Shown: positions 33,577-43,185, counted from the first letter of the stretch. The stretch is DNA of 64,000 nt from Streptomyces griseoluteus (GCF_004784465.1 NZ_SRRU01000002.1:372001-436000), one strand, 5' to 3'. The notes: generated from the letters alone by a model not told the origin. A program made the numbers and translations.

Positions 33577-35934
33577 CTAAGCCGCCCCGCGCGCCGGCCG
33601 CAGCGCCGCCACCCGGGCCCGCAGGGCGGCCCGGCGGGCCCGGGCCGACCACAGCACCCGGCGTGCCGAGCGCGGTGCGAACAGCGCCCGCAGCCTGGTG
33701 CCCCGGCCCACCGGGGCCGCCAGCCCGGCGATCACCCGGCGCACGTCCCTGGCCAGGTCCGGCGCCGGTCGCGGCTCCGGGGCGTACAGCACCTGCTCCA
33801 GGGCGGCCGCCACCCGGTGCACCGCGGCCCCGGCCTCCGGGTCCAGTCTCCCCAGCCGCACGATGCGCGCCGCCGAGCCGCGCGGGGTCAGTGAGTCGTC
33901 CGGTATCACACCGTGGTCCCAGGCACTGTCGGTCAGCTCCCGCCAGGCCGCCAGCGTCCGCCCGGCCGGGTCGGGGGAGCGCCCGTCCAGCCGGCGTGCC
34001 CGCACCCGCGTCCGCCACAGCATCGGGGACAGCGGGAGCACCACCAGCGCCAGCGCGCCCAGCACGATCAGCGCGGCCCACAGCCCGCCCGACGGACCCC
34101 CGCCCCCGCCCGGCGCCGCCACCGCCGCCGACGGGTCGGCACACGGGCCCGACCCGTCCTGCCCGGCGCAGCTCTCACCCTGCGTCGCCGCCGCCGAAGG
34201 CTCCCTGGACGCCCCGCGCGAGGGCAGCTCCTGGTCCGGGCGCCCGCTGCTCGGGGTGTCCTGCTGGGTGTACGCCGGGGTCGTGCCCCGCGTCGGCGTC
34301 GGCTCGAACCGGGTCCAGCCCACGCCCTCGAAGTACAGCTCCGGCCAGGCGTGCGCGTCCTTCAGGCTCACCGACACCGAGCCGTCCCCCTGCGGGGTGC
34401 CCGGCGCGAACCCCACCGCCACCCGGGCCGGAATGCCCAGCGTGCGGGCCATCGCCGCCATGGCGAAGGAGAAGTGGACGCAGAAACCCTCCTTCTTCCT
34501 GAGGAAGTTGGCGATCGCGTCGGCGCCCCGGCCCACCTGCACCTCGGTGTCGTACCGGAAGCCGCCGTCCACCGAGAACCAGTCCTGGAGCCGTACCGCC
34601 TCCTCGTAGTGGTTGCGCGCCCCGGAGGTGACCTTCTCGGCGGTCCGCGCCACCACGTCCGGCAGCCGGGACGGCACCCGCGTGTACTCCCGCTCCAGCG
34701 GGGCCGGCGGCTTCGGGGCGTCGGCGAGCTGCTTCGCGGTCGGCTGCAGATCCAGGCTGGTGACCTGGTAGGTCTCGCCGCGCGTGGTCTGGCCGTGGTC
34801 GCCGACCAGGGTCATGCCGACCGGCTCGTACCGCCAGTTCCCGTCGATCCGGACGCCGCTCGGCGGATACGGCATCGGCAGCCAGTCCTGGGCGTACCAG
34901 TCCGCCGCCGTGATCACCGTGCGCAGCGTGGTCCGCCTGACGTCGTCGCTCAGGCCGACCGGGGCCGGGAAGACGCCGGGCACCGCGGCGATGCGGCGCT
35001 GGGACGGCTTCCAGTCGGTACCGTCGAAGTCGTCCAGGGACACTATCCGCACGTACATGTCCGGCACTTCGCCGGAGCTGGGCCGCAGGGAGAGCACCTC
35101 GCGGTCGTCGTCCACGTTCAGGCTGTCCCGCAGCGACACCAGCGGGTTCACCGCCGAGATCGTGCCGCCCCGGCCGTTGCCCGCGCCGACGCCCGACCCC
35201 GCCCGGCCCAGCAGGCCGCCGTGCAGCGTCGGCAGGGCCAGTGGCACCACCAGGGCCACGCCCAGCGCCACCGCGCCGATCCGGCGTCCGGTGCGCGCCG
35301 GTGCCGTCAGCCCGCCCGCCGGGGCACCCGCGCGGGCGGTGCCGCCGAAGACCCGGCCCCACTGGGCGAGCCGCTCCCGGCCCTCCGCGAGCAGCAGCAT
35401 CAGGTAACCGGCCGCCGCCACCAGGAACCACAGCCAGTCCGCGGCCCCGTCCGACAGCCCGGCCGCCACCGAGTACAGCGCCAGCAGCGGCAGCCCCGCC
35501 GGGGCCGCCCGCCGGAAGGACACCGCGAGGGTGTCCACCAGCAGATGCACCAGCAGCACCCCGCCGACCAGCAGCAGCCGGATGCCGTCGGTCAGCGGCG
35601 CCGGGATCGCGTAGTGGCTTACGTCGTCCGCGCCCTGCCCGAACAGCGCCCCGAACCGCAGGAACGCGTCCGGCCCCGGCAGCAGCCCGCCCAGCGCCTC
35701 GGCCCGCGCGAAGGCCAGCGTCAGCAGCACCAGCGTCACCAGCAGTTGCGCCAGCAGCGTCAGCGACCGGGACAGCGGAATCCGCCGGGCCGCGGTGCCC
35801 ACCCCCGCCTGCGCGGCCACCAGCAGCGCCGACAGCAGCAGCCAGGTGGGGCCGTCGACCAGCGGCAGCAGGGCCGAGGACGCCATCAGGGTCGCCGCCG
35901 CCGCGCACAGCGCCAGTCGTGCCCGTCCGCTCAT
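33577..35934 (-). CDS. TgpA-type transglutaminase-like membrane protein
   Basis: The 785-residue protein has five or six N-terminal transmembrane helices (to about residue 200). An extracytoplasmic TgpA/transglutaminase-like domain follows with the expected Cys-His-Asp elements: Cys in KEGFCVHFSFAMAAMARTLG, His in DAHAWPELYFEGVGW and the downstream Asp/Glu region. A further membrane helix (LWAALIVLGALALVVLPL) precedes a cytoplasmic DUF4129-like tail. The family is linked to peptidase or transamidase activity in the envelope. ATG 35934 overlaps the DUF58 stop by 4 bp. Last gene of moxR-DUF58-tgpA. Confidence 0.93.
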   Translation of the reverse strand: MSGRARLALCAAAATLMASSALLPLVDGPTWLLLSALLVAAQAGVGTAARRIPLSRSLTLLAQLLVTLVLLTLAFARAEALGGLLPGPDAFLRFGALFGQGADDVSHYAIPAPLTDGIRLLLVGGVLLVHLLVDTLAVSFRRAAPAGLPLLALYSVAAGLSDGAADWLWFLVAAAGYLMLLLAEGRERLAQWGRVFGGTARAGAPAGGLTAPARTGRRIGAVALGVALVVPLALPTLHGGLLGRAGSGVGAGNGRGGTISAVNPLVSLRDSLNVDDDREVLSLRPSSGEVPDMYVRIVSLDDFDGTDWKPSQRRIAAVPGVFPAPVGLSDDVRRTTLRTVITAADWYAQDWLPMPYPPSGVRIDGNWRYEPVGMTLVGDHGQTTRGETYQVTSLDLQPTAKQLADAPKPPAPLEREYTRVPSRLPDVVARTAEKVTSGARNHYEEAVRLQDWFSVDGGFRYDTEVQVGRGADAIANFLRKKEGFCVHFSFAMAAMARTLGIPARVAVGFAPGTPQGDGSVSVSLKDAHAWPELYFEGVGWTRFEPTPTRGTTPAYTQQDTPSSGRPDQELPSRGASREPSAAATQGESCAGQDGSGPCADPSAAVAAPGGGGGPSGGLWAALIVLGALALVVLPLSPMLWRTRVRARRLDGRSPDPAGRTLAAWRELTDSAWDHGVIPDDSLTPRGSAARIVRLGRLDPEAGAAVHRVAAALEQVLYAPEPRPAPDLARDVRRVIAGLAAPVGRGTRLRALFAPRSARRVLWSARARRAALRARVAALRPARGAA

Positions 35935-37244
35935 CCCCGTGCCTTCCCGCTCAGCGCGGCCGGCCCCGGCCGCTCCCGGTCCGCCTGCCGCCACAGCTCC
36001 TCCAGCGAGGCCCCGCGCGGCACGCCCAGCGCCGTCCAGCCGCCCTCGCGCAGCACCCGCAGCCGCTGGGGGAGCGGGGCGTTCGGCTCGGGCACCGCCG
36101 TCGGCTCGCGCGTCCAGGCGTCCGGGTCCAGCACGAAGGCGACCGCGCCGCCGCGCCTGCGCATCCGGGCCACCGAGGCCGCCTGTCCGCCGTCCAGATC
36201 ACCGAGGAAGGCGACCAGCAGCCCGTCGTGCCCGTCCCGCAGCACGTCGTACGCACCCGCCAGGTCGGCGCCGTCGGAGTGGTCGATCACCGCGAGGGTG
36301 TCCATCATCAGCGCGGCCGCCGCCGCCCGCTCGTGCCCCGAGCCGCCCTCGCCGGACACCGTGACCCCGAAGTCCGTCAGCAGCCGCACCGAGAACCCCC
36401 GCTCCAGCAGATGCGCCACCACCGAAGCGGCCCCCGACACCGCCCACTCGAAGGCCGAGCCGGGGCCCGCGCCCTCGTAGGCCGCCGCGCGGGTGTCCAG
36501 CAGCACCGTGCAGCGGGAGCGGCGGGGCTGCTCCTCGCGGCGCACCATCAGCTCGCCGTGCTTGGCGGTGGAGCGCCAGTGCACCCGGCGCAGGTCGTCA
36601 CCGTGCCGGTAGCCGCGCGGGATCACGTCGTCCTCGCCGGCCAGCGCCAGCGAGCGCTGCCGCCCGTCGCCGTGCCCGAGCGCCTCCCCGCCGAACCGCA
36701 CCGGCGGCAGCGGTTCCACCCGGGGCAGCACCGTGAGGGTGTCGTACGCCGAGAAGGACCGGGTCAGCTCGCACATCCCGAACGGGTCGCTCAGCCGCAC
36801 CTGGAGCGGGCCGAGCCGGTATCTGCCGCGCAGGTCCGAGCGCACCCGGTAGGACACCTCGCGGTGGCCGCCCGGCTCGACCCGGTCCAGCACGAAGCGC
36901 GGCCGGGGCCCCAGCACGTACGGCACCCGGTCCTGGAGCATCAGCAGGCCGGTGGGCAGGCGGGAGACGTTGTCCACCCTGAGCCGGACCCGCGCCTCCC
37001 CGGTCGCGGGCACCCGTGCGGGGGCCAGGCCGCGCTCGGCGGTCACCCGGTGCCTGGTGCGGTGCAGGACGGCCGCGCAGAGCAGCGGCAGCGCCGCCAG
37101 CAGCAGCCCCACCCGCAGCAGGTCGTCCTGGCCGAGCACATAGGCGCAGACCGCGGCCGCGATCCCGGCGGCCAGGAAGGAGCGCCCGCGGGTGGTGAGC
37201 CCGGACAGCGTCGCGCGCACCCCGCCCCGCCCCCCGGCGGACAT
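35931..37244 (-). CDS. DUF58 protein (VWA-like, MoxR partner)
   Basis: The 437-residue protein has two close N-terminal membrane helices (FLAAGIAAAVCAYVLG, LLRVGLLLAALPLLCAAVL) and a DUF58 domain with the conserved DxxRxYxxGDDxRxIxW-type segment seen as VIPRGYRHGDDLRRVHWRST. A VWA-like region follows (TVLLDTRAA). DUF58 proteins sit between MoxR ATPases and transglutaminases and are thought to help assemble envelope complexes. ATG 37244 shares one base with the moxR stop (TGATG) and has AGGGG 6 nt upstream. A GTG at 37247 is an alternative. Confidence 0.92.
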   Translation of the reverse strand: MSAGGRGGVRATLSGLTTRGRSFLAAGIAAAVCAYVLGQDDLLRVGLLLAALPLLCAAVLHRTRHRVTAERGLAPARVPATGEARVRLRVDNVSRLPTGLLMLQDRVPYVLGPRPRFVLDRVEPGGHREVSYRVRSDLRGRYRLGPLQVRLSDPFGMCELTRSFSAYDTLTVLPRVEPLPPVRFGGEALGHGDGRQRSLALAGEDDVIPRGYRHGDDLRRVHWRSTAKHGELMVRREEQPRRSRCTVLLDTRAAAYEGAGPGSAFEWAVSGAASVVAHLLERGFSVRLLTDFGVTVSGEGGSGHERAAAAALMMDTLAVIDHSDGADLAGAYDVLRDGHDGLLVAFLGDLDGGQAASVARMRRRGGAVAFVLDPDAWTREPTAVPEPNAPLPQRLRVLREGGWTALGVPRGASLEELWRQADRERPGPAALSGKARG

Positions 37245-38323
37245 CACAGACCCCTGGGAGACCGCAGCGGCCGCGGGGGAAGGGCCGCCGAGGCGTCCAG
37301 GCCGTCGTAGCCGCTCTGCCGGCCGGTGGTGGGCACGGCCGTGTGCTGGATGATCTCCCGCACCACGTCCTCGGCCGTCCGCCCGTTGAGCTGGGCCTCC
37401 GAGGTGGGCAGCAGCCGGTGGGCCAGCACCGGCGGGGCGAGCGCCTGCAGGTCGTCCGGCAGCGCGTACTCCCGGCCTTCCAGGGCGGCGGACGCCTTCG
37501 CCGCGCGCAGCAGGTGCAGCGTCGCGCGCGGCGAGGCGCCGAGTCTGAGGTCGGGATGGACACGGGTGGCGGCGACCAGCTCCACCGCGTACCGCCGCAC
37601 GGCCTCCGAGACGTGCACCGTGCGCACCGTCTCGATCAGCTTTACGATCTCGTGCGCGTGCGCCACCGGCTCCAGGTCCTCCAGCGGGGAGGCGCCGCCG
37701 TGCACGTCCAGCATCCGCAGCTCGGCCTCGACGCTGGGGTAGCCCACGGAGACGCGGGCCATGAAGCGGTCGCGCTGGGCCTCGGGCAGCGGGTACGTGC
37801 CCTCCATCTCGACCGGGTTCTGCGTCGCCACCACCATGAAGGGGCTCGGCAGTTCGTAGCTGTGGCCGTCGATGGTGACCTGGCGCTCCTCCATGGACTC
37901 CAGCAGCGCCGACTGCGTCTTGGGGGAGGCCCGGTTGATCTCGTCGCCGATCACGATCTGGGCGAAGATCGCCCCCGGCTTGAACTCGAAGTCACCGCCC
38001 CGCTGGTCCCAGATGGAGACCCCGGTGATGTCCGAGGGCAGCAGGTCGGGGGTGAACTGGATGCGCCGCACCGAGCAGTCGATGGACCGTGCCAGCGCCT
38101 TGGCCAGCATGGTCTTGCCCACGCCGGGGACGTCCTCGATCAGCAGATGCCCCTCGGCGAGCAGCACGGTCAGCGCGAGCCGTACGACCTCGGGCTTGCC
38201 CTCGATCACGTCCTCCACCGAAGCGCGGACACGCTCCGCGGTGGCGGTCAGATCCCGCCCCGCGCCCGACTCCGTCCGAGCGGGGACGCCCCCCTGGCTC
38301 GCCCGATCGTCATAGGTCGTCAC
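37244..38323 (-). CDS. MoxR-family AAA+ ATPase
   Basis: The 359-residue cytoplasmic ATPase has Walker A EDVPGVGKTMLAKALAR, Walker B VIGDEINRASPKTQSALLESM, sensor 1 VVATQNPVEMEGTYPLPEAQ with the arginine finger region DRFMARVSVGYPS, and a C-terminal lid. MoxR proteins act as chaperones that insert metals or assemble complexes, usually with the DUF58/VWA protein encoded next. GTG 38323 has GAGGAGGG upstream. First gene of the three-gene operon; gene overlaps imply tight coupling. Confidence 0.94.
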   Translation of the reverse strand: MTTYDDRASQGGVPARTESGAGRDLTATAERVRASVEDVIEGKPEVVRLALTVLLAEGHLLIEDVPGVGKTMLAKALARSIDCSVRRIQFTPDLLPSDITGVSIWDQRGGDFEFKPGAIFAQIVIGDEINRASPKTQSALLESMEERQVTIDGHSYELPSPFMVVATQNPVEMEGTYPLPEAQRDRFMARVSVGYPSVEAELRMLDVHGGASPLEDLEPVAHAHEIVKLIETVRTVHVSEAVRRYAVELVAATRVHPDLRLGASPRATLHLLRAAKASAALEGREYALPDDLQALAPPVLAHRLLPTSEAQLNGRTAEDVVREIIQHTAVPTTGRQSGYDGLDASAALPPRPLRSPRGL

Positions 38324-38547
38324 CCGGCCCTCCTCGGCCCGTCATCACCCGGGGCCTGTGCACGCGAACGCGACCGGCCCACCCCGGAACTGTGACGCCG
38401 CGCGGACCAGGCCGCGCGCCGTCACACCCCGCATTCTTGCCGCCGTTACGGATTCGTGTCACCGCCTGTGGACAACTGCCCCCGTGATGCCGGGCTTGCG
38501 GCCCTTTCACCCCCCGCCACGAGGGCGGGAGGAGGGCCGCCGGGGCG

Positions 38548-39120
38548 TCAGGCCGACTTCGCGGCGCCGCCGCCGGCCGGGTCGATCTCCCGGAGCAGAC
38601 CGGTGCGCACGTCGAAGACGAAGCCGCGCACGTCGTCGGTGTGCAGGAGGAAGGGGGAGGTCCGCACCCGCTGCATCGACTGCCGTACGTCCTGGTCCAC
38701 GTCCCGGAACGCCTCCACCGCCCACGGCGGGCGCTGGCCGACCTCCATCTCCAGGTCGTGCCGGAACTCCTCGGTGAGGGACTCCAGACCGCACCCGGTG
38801 TGGTGGATCAGGACCACGCTGCGGGTGCCCAGCGCGCGCTGACTGATGGTCAGCGAGCGGATCACGTCGTCGGTGACCACGCCGCCCGCGTTGCGGATCG
38901 TGTGACAGTCGCCCAGCTCGAGGCCGAGCGCGGCGTGCAGGTCGAGGCGGGCGTCCATGCAGGCCACGACGGCGACCTGGAGCACCGGACGGGCGTCCAT
39001 GCCGGGGTCGGTGAACTCGCTCGCATATGTCTGGTTGGCGTCGACCAGGCGGTCCGTCACGCTGCCGTCACCCGTCATGGCGCCGTCGGACCCGGTCGGA
39101 ACTGCTGCGGAAGTCGTCAT
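38548..39120 (-). CDS. Beta-class carbonic anhydrase
   Basis: The 190-residue zinc enzyme interconverts carbon dioxide and bicarbonate. Zinc ligands are Cys54 in VACMDAR, His107 and Cys110 in HHTGC. The catalytic Asp56/Arg58 dyad is intact, and RNAGGVV follows at 76-82. Length and order fit the small bacterial beta class. ATG 39120 has TAACGT 7 nt upstream and no ribosome site, so it may be leaderless; ATG 39078 is an internal alternative. It is divergent from the dcw cluster, whose promoter lies 180 bp away. Confidence 0.92.
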   Translation of the reverse strand: MTTSAAVPTGSDGAMTGDGSVTDRLVDANQTYASEFTDPGMDARPVLQVAVVACMDARLDLHAALGLELGDCHTIRNAGGVVTDDVIRSLTISQRALGTRSVVLIHHTGCGLESLTEEFRHDLEMEVGQRPPWAVEAFRDVDQDVRQSMQRVRTSPFLLHTDDVRGFVFDVRTGLLREIDPAGGGAAKSA

Positions 39121-39133
39121 GCACCCGACGTTA
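39121..39133 (-). promoter_or_regulatory. Possible -10 box for leaderless carbonic anhydrase
   Basis: On the minus strand TAACGT (39128-39133) lies 7 nt before ATG 39120. The -35 region is weak. Confidence 0.4.
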
Positions 39134-39295
39134 CTGGTCAACGGTGTCCCCGGCCTGCTGTGGGCGGCCACAAAGAACCACTTCGTGGCTTGTTGTGAGC
39201 TAACCCACACGGAGTGCGAACCTCCGCCGGACGGGTGAATCCCGACGAATCGCGGGGCCCGCCCGCAAGCCGTACGCGACGCGCAGGCCGGTTGA

Positions 39296-39323
39296 TTGAC
39301 CGCGACACGGGGTGGACTAAAGT
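39296..39323 (+). promoter_or_regulatory. Likely principal promoter of the dcw cluster
   Basis: TTGACC (39296-39301), a 16-bp spacer, then TAAAGT (39318-39323). This is close to the vegetative consensus and reads toward rsmH, with transcription expected to start near 39330. Confidence 0.7.
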
Positions 39324-39536
39324 GACGCGAAGCGGGAGGCGCGGCTCTTCCCGCTGGTGAAACCCCGGAGATCCCGGCATCCGCCCGGACCGTCTCCCCG
39401 CGTGCGCGGCGCGTACGTGCGGCTCGGCCTCCTCCCGCTCCCGGCCGGCTGACGCTTCCGGCGCCGGCGGGCCTCCCCTTCACGGAGCGGGCGGGGACCC
39501 GGCGGTGCGTACCGCCCGCCGGAATGAGAGGCCCCC
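39324..39536 (+). other. Long 5' leader of rsmH
   Basis: About 205 nt separate the predicted start site from the TTG of rsmH. Hairpins seen are AGCGGGA/TCCCGCT starting near 39331, and GGCGGT/ACCGCC near 39502-39517. No mraZ gene and no recognised riboswitch occur. The length suggests room for leader control, but no mechanism can be named. Confidence 0.5.
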
Positions 39537-40493
39537 TTGACCGAGAGTCGACACGTCCCGGTGATGCTCCAGCGGTGCCTGGACCTGCTGGCGCCCGCCC
39601 TGGAGCGGCCGGGAGCGGTGGTCGTCGACTGCACCCTCGGCCTCGGCGGCCACAGCGAGGCACTGCTGGCCCGCTTCCCCGAGGCCCGGCTGATCGGTCT
39701 CGACCGGGACAAGGAAGCCCTCCGCCTCTCCGGCGAACGCCTCGCCCCCTACGGCGACCGCGCCACCCTCGTGCACGCCGTCTACGACGAACTCCCCGAG
39801 GTCCTCGACCGCCTGGGCATCCCCTCCGTCCAGGGTGTCCTGTTCGACCTCGGCGTCTCCTCCATGCAGCTGGACGAGGCCGACCGCGGCTTCGCCTACG
39901 CCCAGGACGCCCCGCTCGACATGCGCATGGACCAGACGTCCGGCATCAGCGCCGCCGAGGTCCTCAACACCTACCCGGCCGGTGAACTGGTGCGCATCCT
40001 GCGCGCGTACGGCGAGGAGAAGCAGGCCAAGCGGATCGTCTCGGCGGTCGTCCGCGAGCGCGAGAAGGAGCCGTTCACCAACAGCGCCCGCCTGGTCGAG
40101 CTGATCCGGGACGCCCTGCCGCAGGCCGCCAAGCGCACCGGCGGCAATCCGGCCAAGCGCACCTTCCAGGCCCTGCGCATCGAGGTCAACGGCGAACTCT
40201 CCGTACTGGAACGGGCCGTACCGGCCGCGGTGAAGGCGCTGGCGGTCGGCGGCCGGATCGCCGTGCTGTCGTACCAGTCGCTGGAGGACCGGCTGGTCAA
40301 GCAGGTCTTCGCAGCCGGCGCCGCCACCACCGCGCCGCCCGGACTGCCCGTGGTGCCCGAGCGCTACCAGCCGCGCCTCAAGCTCCTCACCCGCGGTGCC
40401 GAACTTCCCACCGAGGAGGAGATCGCCGAGAACCGCCGGGCCGCCCCGGCCAGGCTGCGCGGCGTCGAGCGCATCAGGGAGGACGCCGAGTGA
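39537..40493 (+). CDS. rsmH: 16S rRNA m4C1402 methyltransferase RsmH (MraW)
   Basis: The 318-residue enzyme N4-methylates C1402 of 16S rRNA in the ribosomal P site. Motifs include [15 protein letters not shown] at the N-terminus, the SAM loop [44 protein letters not shown], and the C-terminal [12 protein letters not shown] and [16 protein letters not shown]. The start is the rare codon TTG 39537, preceded by GAGAGG. An upstream ATG at 39524 is out of frame. First gene of the dcw cluster here. Confidence 0.96.
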   Translation: MTESRHVPVMLQRCLDLLAPALERPGAVVVDCTLGLGGHSEALLARFPEARLIGLDRDKEALRLSGERLAPYGDRATLVHAVYDELPEVLDRLGIPSVQGVLFDLGVSSMQLDEADRGFAYAQDAPLDMRMDQTSGISAAEVLNTYPAGELVRILRAYGEEKQAKRIVSAVVREREKEPFTNSARLVELIRDALPQAAKRTGGNPAKRTFQALRIEVNGELSVLERAVPAAVKALAVGGRIAVLSYQSLEDRLVKQVFAAGAATTAPPGLPVVPERYQPRLKLLTRGAELPTEEEIAENRRAAPARLRGVERIREDAE

Positions 40494-40540
40494 ACGAACG
40501 GGTCCGGCCGGGTGCCACGACCCGCCGGGAGGGACAGTGA
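40490..40540 (+). CDS. 16-codon minicistron bridging rsmH and ftsL
   Basis: A short open frame ([16 protein letters not shown]) starts at GTG 40490, overlapping the rsmH stop by 4 bp (GTGA). It ends with a TGA that overlaps the ftsL start in the same way. AGGGAGGA at 40476-40483 stands 6 nt before its start, a near-ideal ribosome site inside rsmH. It fills the gap between the two genes exactly and could carry ribosomes from rsmH to ftsL. The peptide is basic and has no recognisable function. It could be chance, since such frames arise readily at high GC. Confidence 0.4.
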   Translation: MNERVRPGATTRREGQ

Positions 40541-41094
40541 GCAGCAAGCCCGCACCCCGGGGGAGGGCGGCCCGGCTGGCCCGGCTCATCCCCGCCGGCC
40601 GCGCCCGCGCGGCCCGCACCCCCTTCGTCCTCCTCGTCGTACTGCTCCTCGGCGGCGGGCTCCTCGGCCTGCTGGTGCTCAACTCCGCGCTCAGCGAAGG
40701 GTCGTTCGAGCTGGACGACATACAGCGCAAGACCAAGAGCCTCACCGACGAGGAACAGGCCCTCCAGCGGGACATCGACGCCTACTCCGCGCCGGACGCC
40801 CTTCAGCGCCGCGCCCGCGAACTCGGCATGGTCCCCGGCGGCGACCCCGCCTTCCTCGATCCCGACGGCAGCGTCAAGGGCGTCCCCAGCCCGGCCCCCC
40901 GCTCCGCCGCCCTCACCGGCCCGCGCGCCCCCGAGGCGCTGACGGCTGCCCCGGGCACCGCACCGGCGACCACGCCGGGCGCGACCACGCCTGGCGGCAC
41001 ACCCGGCAGCACCCCGGCGATCCCCGCCGCCACGACTCCCGCGCCGGGCGGCGCCCTCCGGTCCGCCCCCACCACCCCGACCCCCGGCAGGTGA
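40537..41094 (+). CDS. ftsL: Cell division protein FtsL
   Basis: The 185-residue bitopic protein has a basic cytoplasmic N-terminus, one membrane helix (about residues 29-50: FVLLVVLLLGGGLLGLLVL) and a short coiled coil (IQRKTKSLTDEEQALQRDID). A DivIC/FtsL-type end ALQRRARELGMVPGG follows, then a long Pro/Thr/Ala-rich extracytoplasmic tail of about 80 residues. FtsL with DivIC and FtsQ links the Z-ring to septal wall synthesis. GTG 40537 has GGGAGGGA just upstream. Confidence 0.9.
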   Translation: MSSKPAPRGRAARLARLIPAGRARAARTPFVLLVVLLLGGGLLGLLVLNSALSEGSFELDDIQRKTKSLTDEEQALQRDIDAYSAPDALQRRARELGMVPGGDPAFLDPDGSVKGVPSPAPRSAALTGPRAPEALTAAPGTAPATTPGATTPGGTPGSTPAIPAATTPAPGGALRSAPTTPTPGR

Positions 41095-41099
41095 CGGAA

Positions 41100-43052
41100 G
41101 TGTCCGACAGGGAAACGCCGCGCCGCCGCGTGCCCGGACCCGCGAGGCCGCCCCGTCCCCGGGGCGCGGCCCCCCGCCGCCCCGGCTCCCAGGGCCGCCC
41201 CGCCCGCCGCCCCTCCGCCGGCCGGCGGCCCCCGGCCAAGCCCGCCCTGCGGCTCGGCAGCCCCCGGCCCCGGCTGCGCCTGATCGGCCTCGCCCTCGCC
41301 CTGGTGCTGACCGCCTTCACCGTGCGCCTCCTTCAGGTGCAGGCGGTGGACGCCAGTACCTACAGCGCCAAGGCCGAGCAGAACCGCTACGTGGCGCACA
41401 TCCTCACCGCCGAGCGGGGTGGCATCACCGACCGCAACGGCGTCGCCCTCGCCGTCAGCGAGGACGCCTACGACATCACCGCCGACCCGAAGATGTTCAA
41501 CAGCGAACAGCTCAAGATCTCCGACGGGCCCGAGCAGGCCGCCGCGCTGCTCGCCCCGATCCTCGGCCAGGACCAGGAAGCGCTCGTCAAGAAGCTCCGC
41601 CCGGCCAACAAGCAGTCCCGCTACGCCCGGCTGGCCTCCCGGCAGACCCCGCAGGTCTGGAAGCAGATCAAGGACCTCAAGGCCGCCTTCGTCAAGAAGG
41701 GCACCCCCAACGTGCTCGCCGGGGTCTTCGCCGACCCCAGCAGCCAGCGGGTGTACCCCAACAAGGAGCTGGCCGCCGGGATACTGGGCTGGGTCAACAA
41801 CGAGGGCCGGGGCGGCGGCGGCATCGAGCAGCAACTCGACAAGCAGCTCTCCGGCAAGGACGGCAAGATCCGCTACGCCCAGTCCGGCGGCCGCGAGGTG
41901 CCCACCGCGGGTTCCACCGAGACGCCCGCCGTGCCCGGCAGCGACGTCGAGCTGACCATCGACCGCGACATCCAGTGGGCCGCGCAGAACGCGATCTCCG
42001 AGCAGGTGAAGAAGTCCAAGGCCGACCGCGGCTACGTCGTCGTCCAGGACACCGCCACCGGCCAGATCCTCGCCATGGCCAACTCGCCCGGCTTCGACCC
42101 CAACGACCTCTCCAAGGCCGACTCCGCCGCCATGGGCAACGCCGCCCTCCAGGACGCGTACGAGCCCGGCTCCACCGCCAAGGTGATGTCCATGGCGGCC
42201 GTGCTGGAGGAGAACGCGGCCACCCCGCTCACCCATGTCGTCGTACCCAACCGGCTGCACCGGGGCGACCGGCTCTTCCAGGACGACGTCGACCACGCCA
42301 CCTGGTACCTCACCCTCAACGGGGTGCTCGCCAAGTCCAGCAACATCGGCACCATCCTCGCCACCGGCCAGCTCGGCAAGACCCAGCGGGCCGCCAACGA
42401 CACGCTCTACTCGTACCTGCGGCAGTTCGGCATCGGCCGCTACACCGGGCTCGGCTTCCCCGGCGAGACACCGGGCATCCTCGCGCCCGCCGCCAAGTGG
42501 TCCACCTCGCAGCAGTACACGATCCCTTTCGGCCAGGGCTTCTCCATCAACGCCATGCAGGCCGCCTCCGTCTACTCCACCATCGCCAACGGCGGAGTCC
42601 GCGTCGCGCCCACCCTGGTGCGCGGCACCAAGGGCGCCGACGGCCGCTTCGCCCCGGCGCCGAAGCCCAAGAAGACCCGTGTGGTCAGCGAGAAGACCGC
42701 GAAGACCGTGGCCCAGATGCTGGAGTCGGTCGTCGACGACGAGCAGGGCACCGGCGTCAAGGCCCGCATCCCCGGCTACAGGGTCGCGGGCAAGACCGGC
42801 ACCGCCAACCGCGTCGATCCGGCCACCGGGAGGTACCACGGCTACACCTCCTCCTTCGCCGGATTCGCCCCCGCCGACAAGCCCCGCGTCACCGTCTACT
42901 GCGCCATCCAGAACGCCACCTCCGGCAGCTACTTCGGCGGCCAGATCTGCGGTCCGGTCTACAAGCAGGTGATGGAGTTCGCGCTGAAGACCCTGCAGGT
43001 GCCGCCGACCGGAGCCAAGGCCGCCGCCCTGCCCGTCTCCTACCAGCCCTGA
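41100..43052 (+). CDS. ftsI: Septal peptidoglycan transpeptidase FtsI (class B PBP)
   Basis: The roughly 650-residue penicillin-binding protein has an Arg/Pro-rich cytoplasmic N-terminus, one signal-anchor helix (LIGLALALVLTAFTVRLLQV), a dimerisation domain and a transpeptidase domain. Active-site motifs are Ser358 in YEPGSTAK, Ser413-Ser414-Asn415, and Lys565 in AGKTGT. It cross-links septal peptidoglycan with FtsW. GTG 41100 is preferred because AGGTGA lies upstream. GTG 41091, overlapping the ftsL stop by 4 bp, is an alternative adding three residues. Confidence 0.96.
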   Translation: MSDRETPRRRVPGPARPPRPRGAAPRRPGSQGRPARRPSAGRRPPAKPALRLGSPRPRLRLIGLALALVLTAFTVRLLQVQAVDASTYSAKAEQNRYVAHILTAERGGITDRNGVALAVSEDAYDITADPKMFNSEQLKISDGPEQAAALLAPILGQDQEALVKKLRPANKQSRYARLASRQTPQVWKQIKDLKAAFVKKGTPNVLAGVFADPSSQRVYPNKELAAGILGWVNNEGRGGGGIEQQLDKQLSGKDGKIRYAQSGGREVPTAGSTETPAVPGSDVELTIDRDIQWAAQNAISEQVKKSKADRGYVVVQDTATGQILAMANSPGFDPNDLSKADSAAMGNAALQDAYEPGSTAKVMSMAAVLEENAATPLTHVVVPNRLHRGDRLFQDDVDHATWYLTLNGVLAKSSNIGTILATGQLGKTQRAANDTLYSYLRQFGIGRYTGLGFPGETPGILAPAAKWSTSQQYTIPFGQGFSINAMQAASVYSTIANGGVRVAPTLVRGTKGADGRFAPAPKPKKTRVVSEKTAKTVAQMLESVVDDEQGTGVKARIPGYRVAGKTGTANRVDPATGRYHGYTSSFAGFAPADKPRVTVYCAIQNATSGSYFGGQICGPVYKQVMEFALKTLQVPPTGAKAAALPVSYQP

Positions 43053-43185
43053 GGCGCCCCCACCGGAACCAGGCACCGACCACCAGGAACGAGCCCGTGA
43101 CAACGATCACCCCCGACGACGGGAACCGAGGGTCCCACCGCACCGAGCGCGAGCCCCGTTTTAGCTCCGGAGCGGGTACTCCCGG

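Noticed and set aside
33913..36480. An 855-codon plus-strand frame opposite the TgpA and DUF58 genes
   Set aside because: Shadow of the true genes on the other strand; no ribosome site and no domain.
39357..39452. A 31-codon GTG frame in the rsmH leader as a possible leader peptide
   Set aside because: No ribosome site, Arg/Pro-rich composition expected from GC-rich non-coding DNA, and no run of a regulatory codon.
39524..39985. ATG frame at 39524 as an alternative first dcw gene
   Set aside because: Out of frame with rsmH, Arg/Pro-rich and without motifs; the TTG at 39537 gives a full RsmH.
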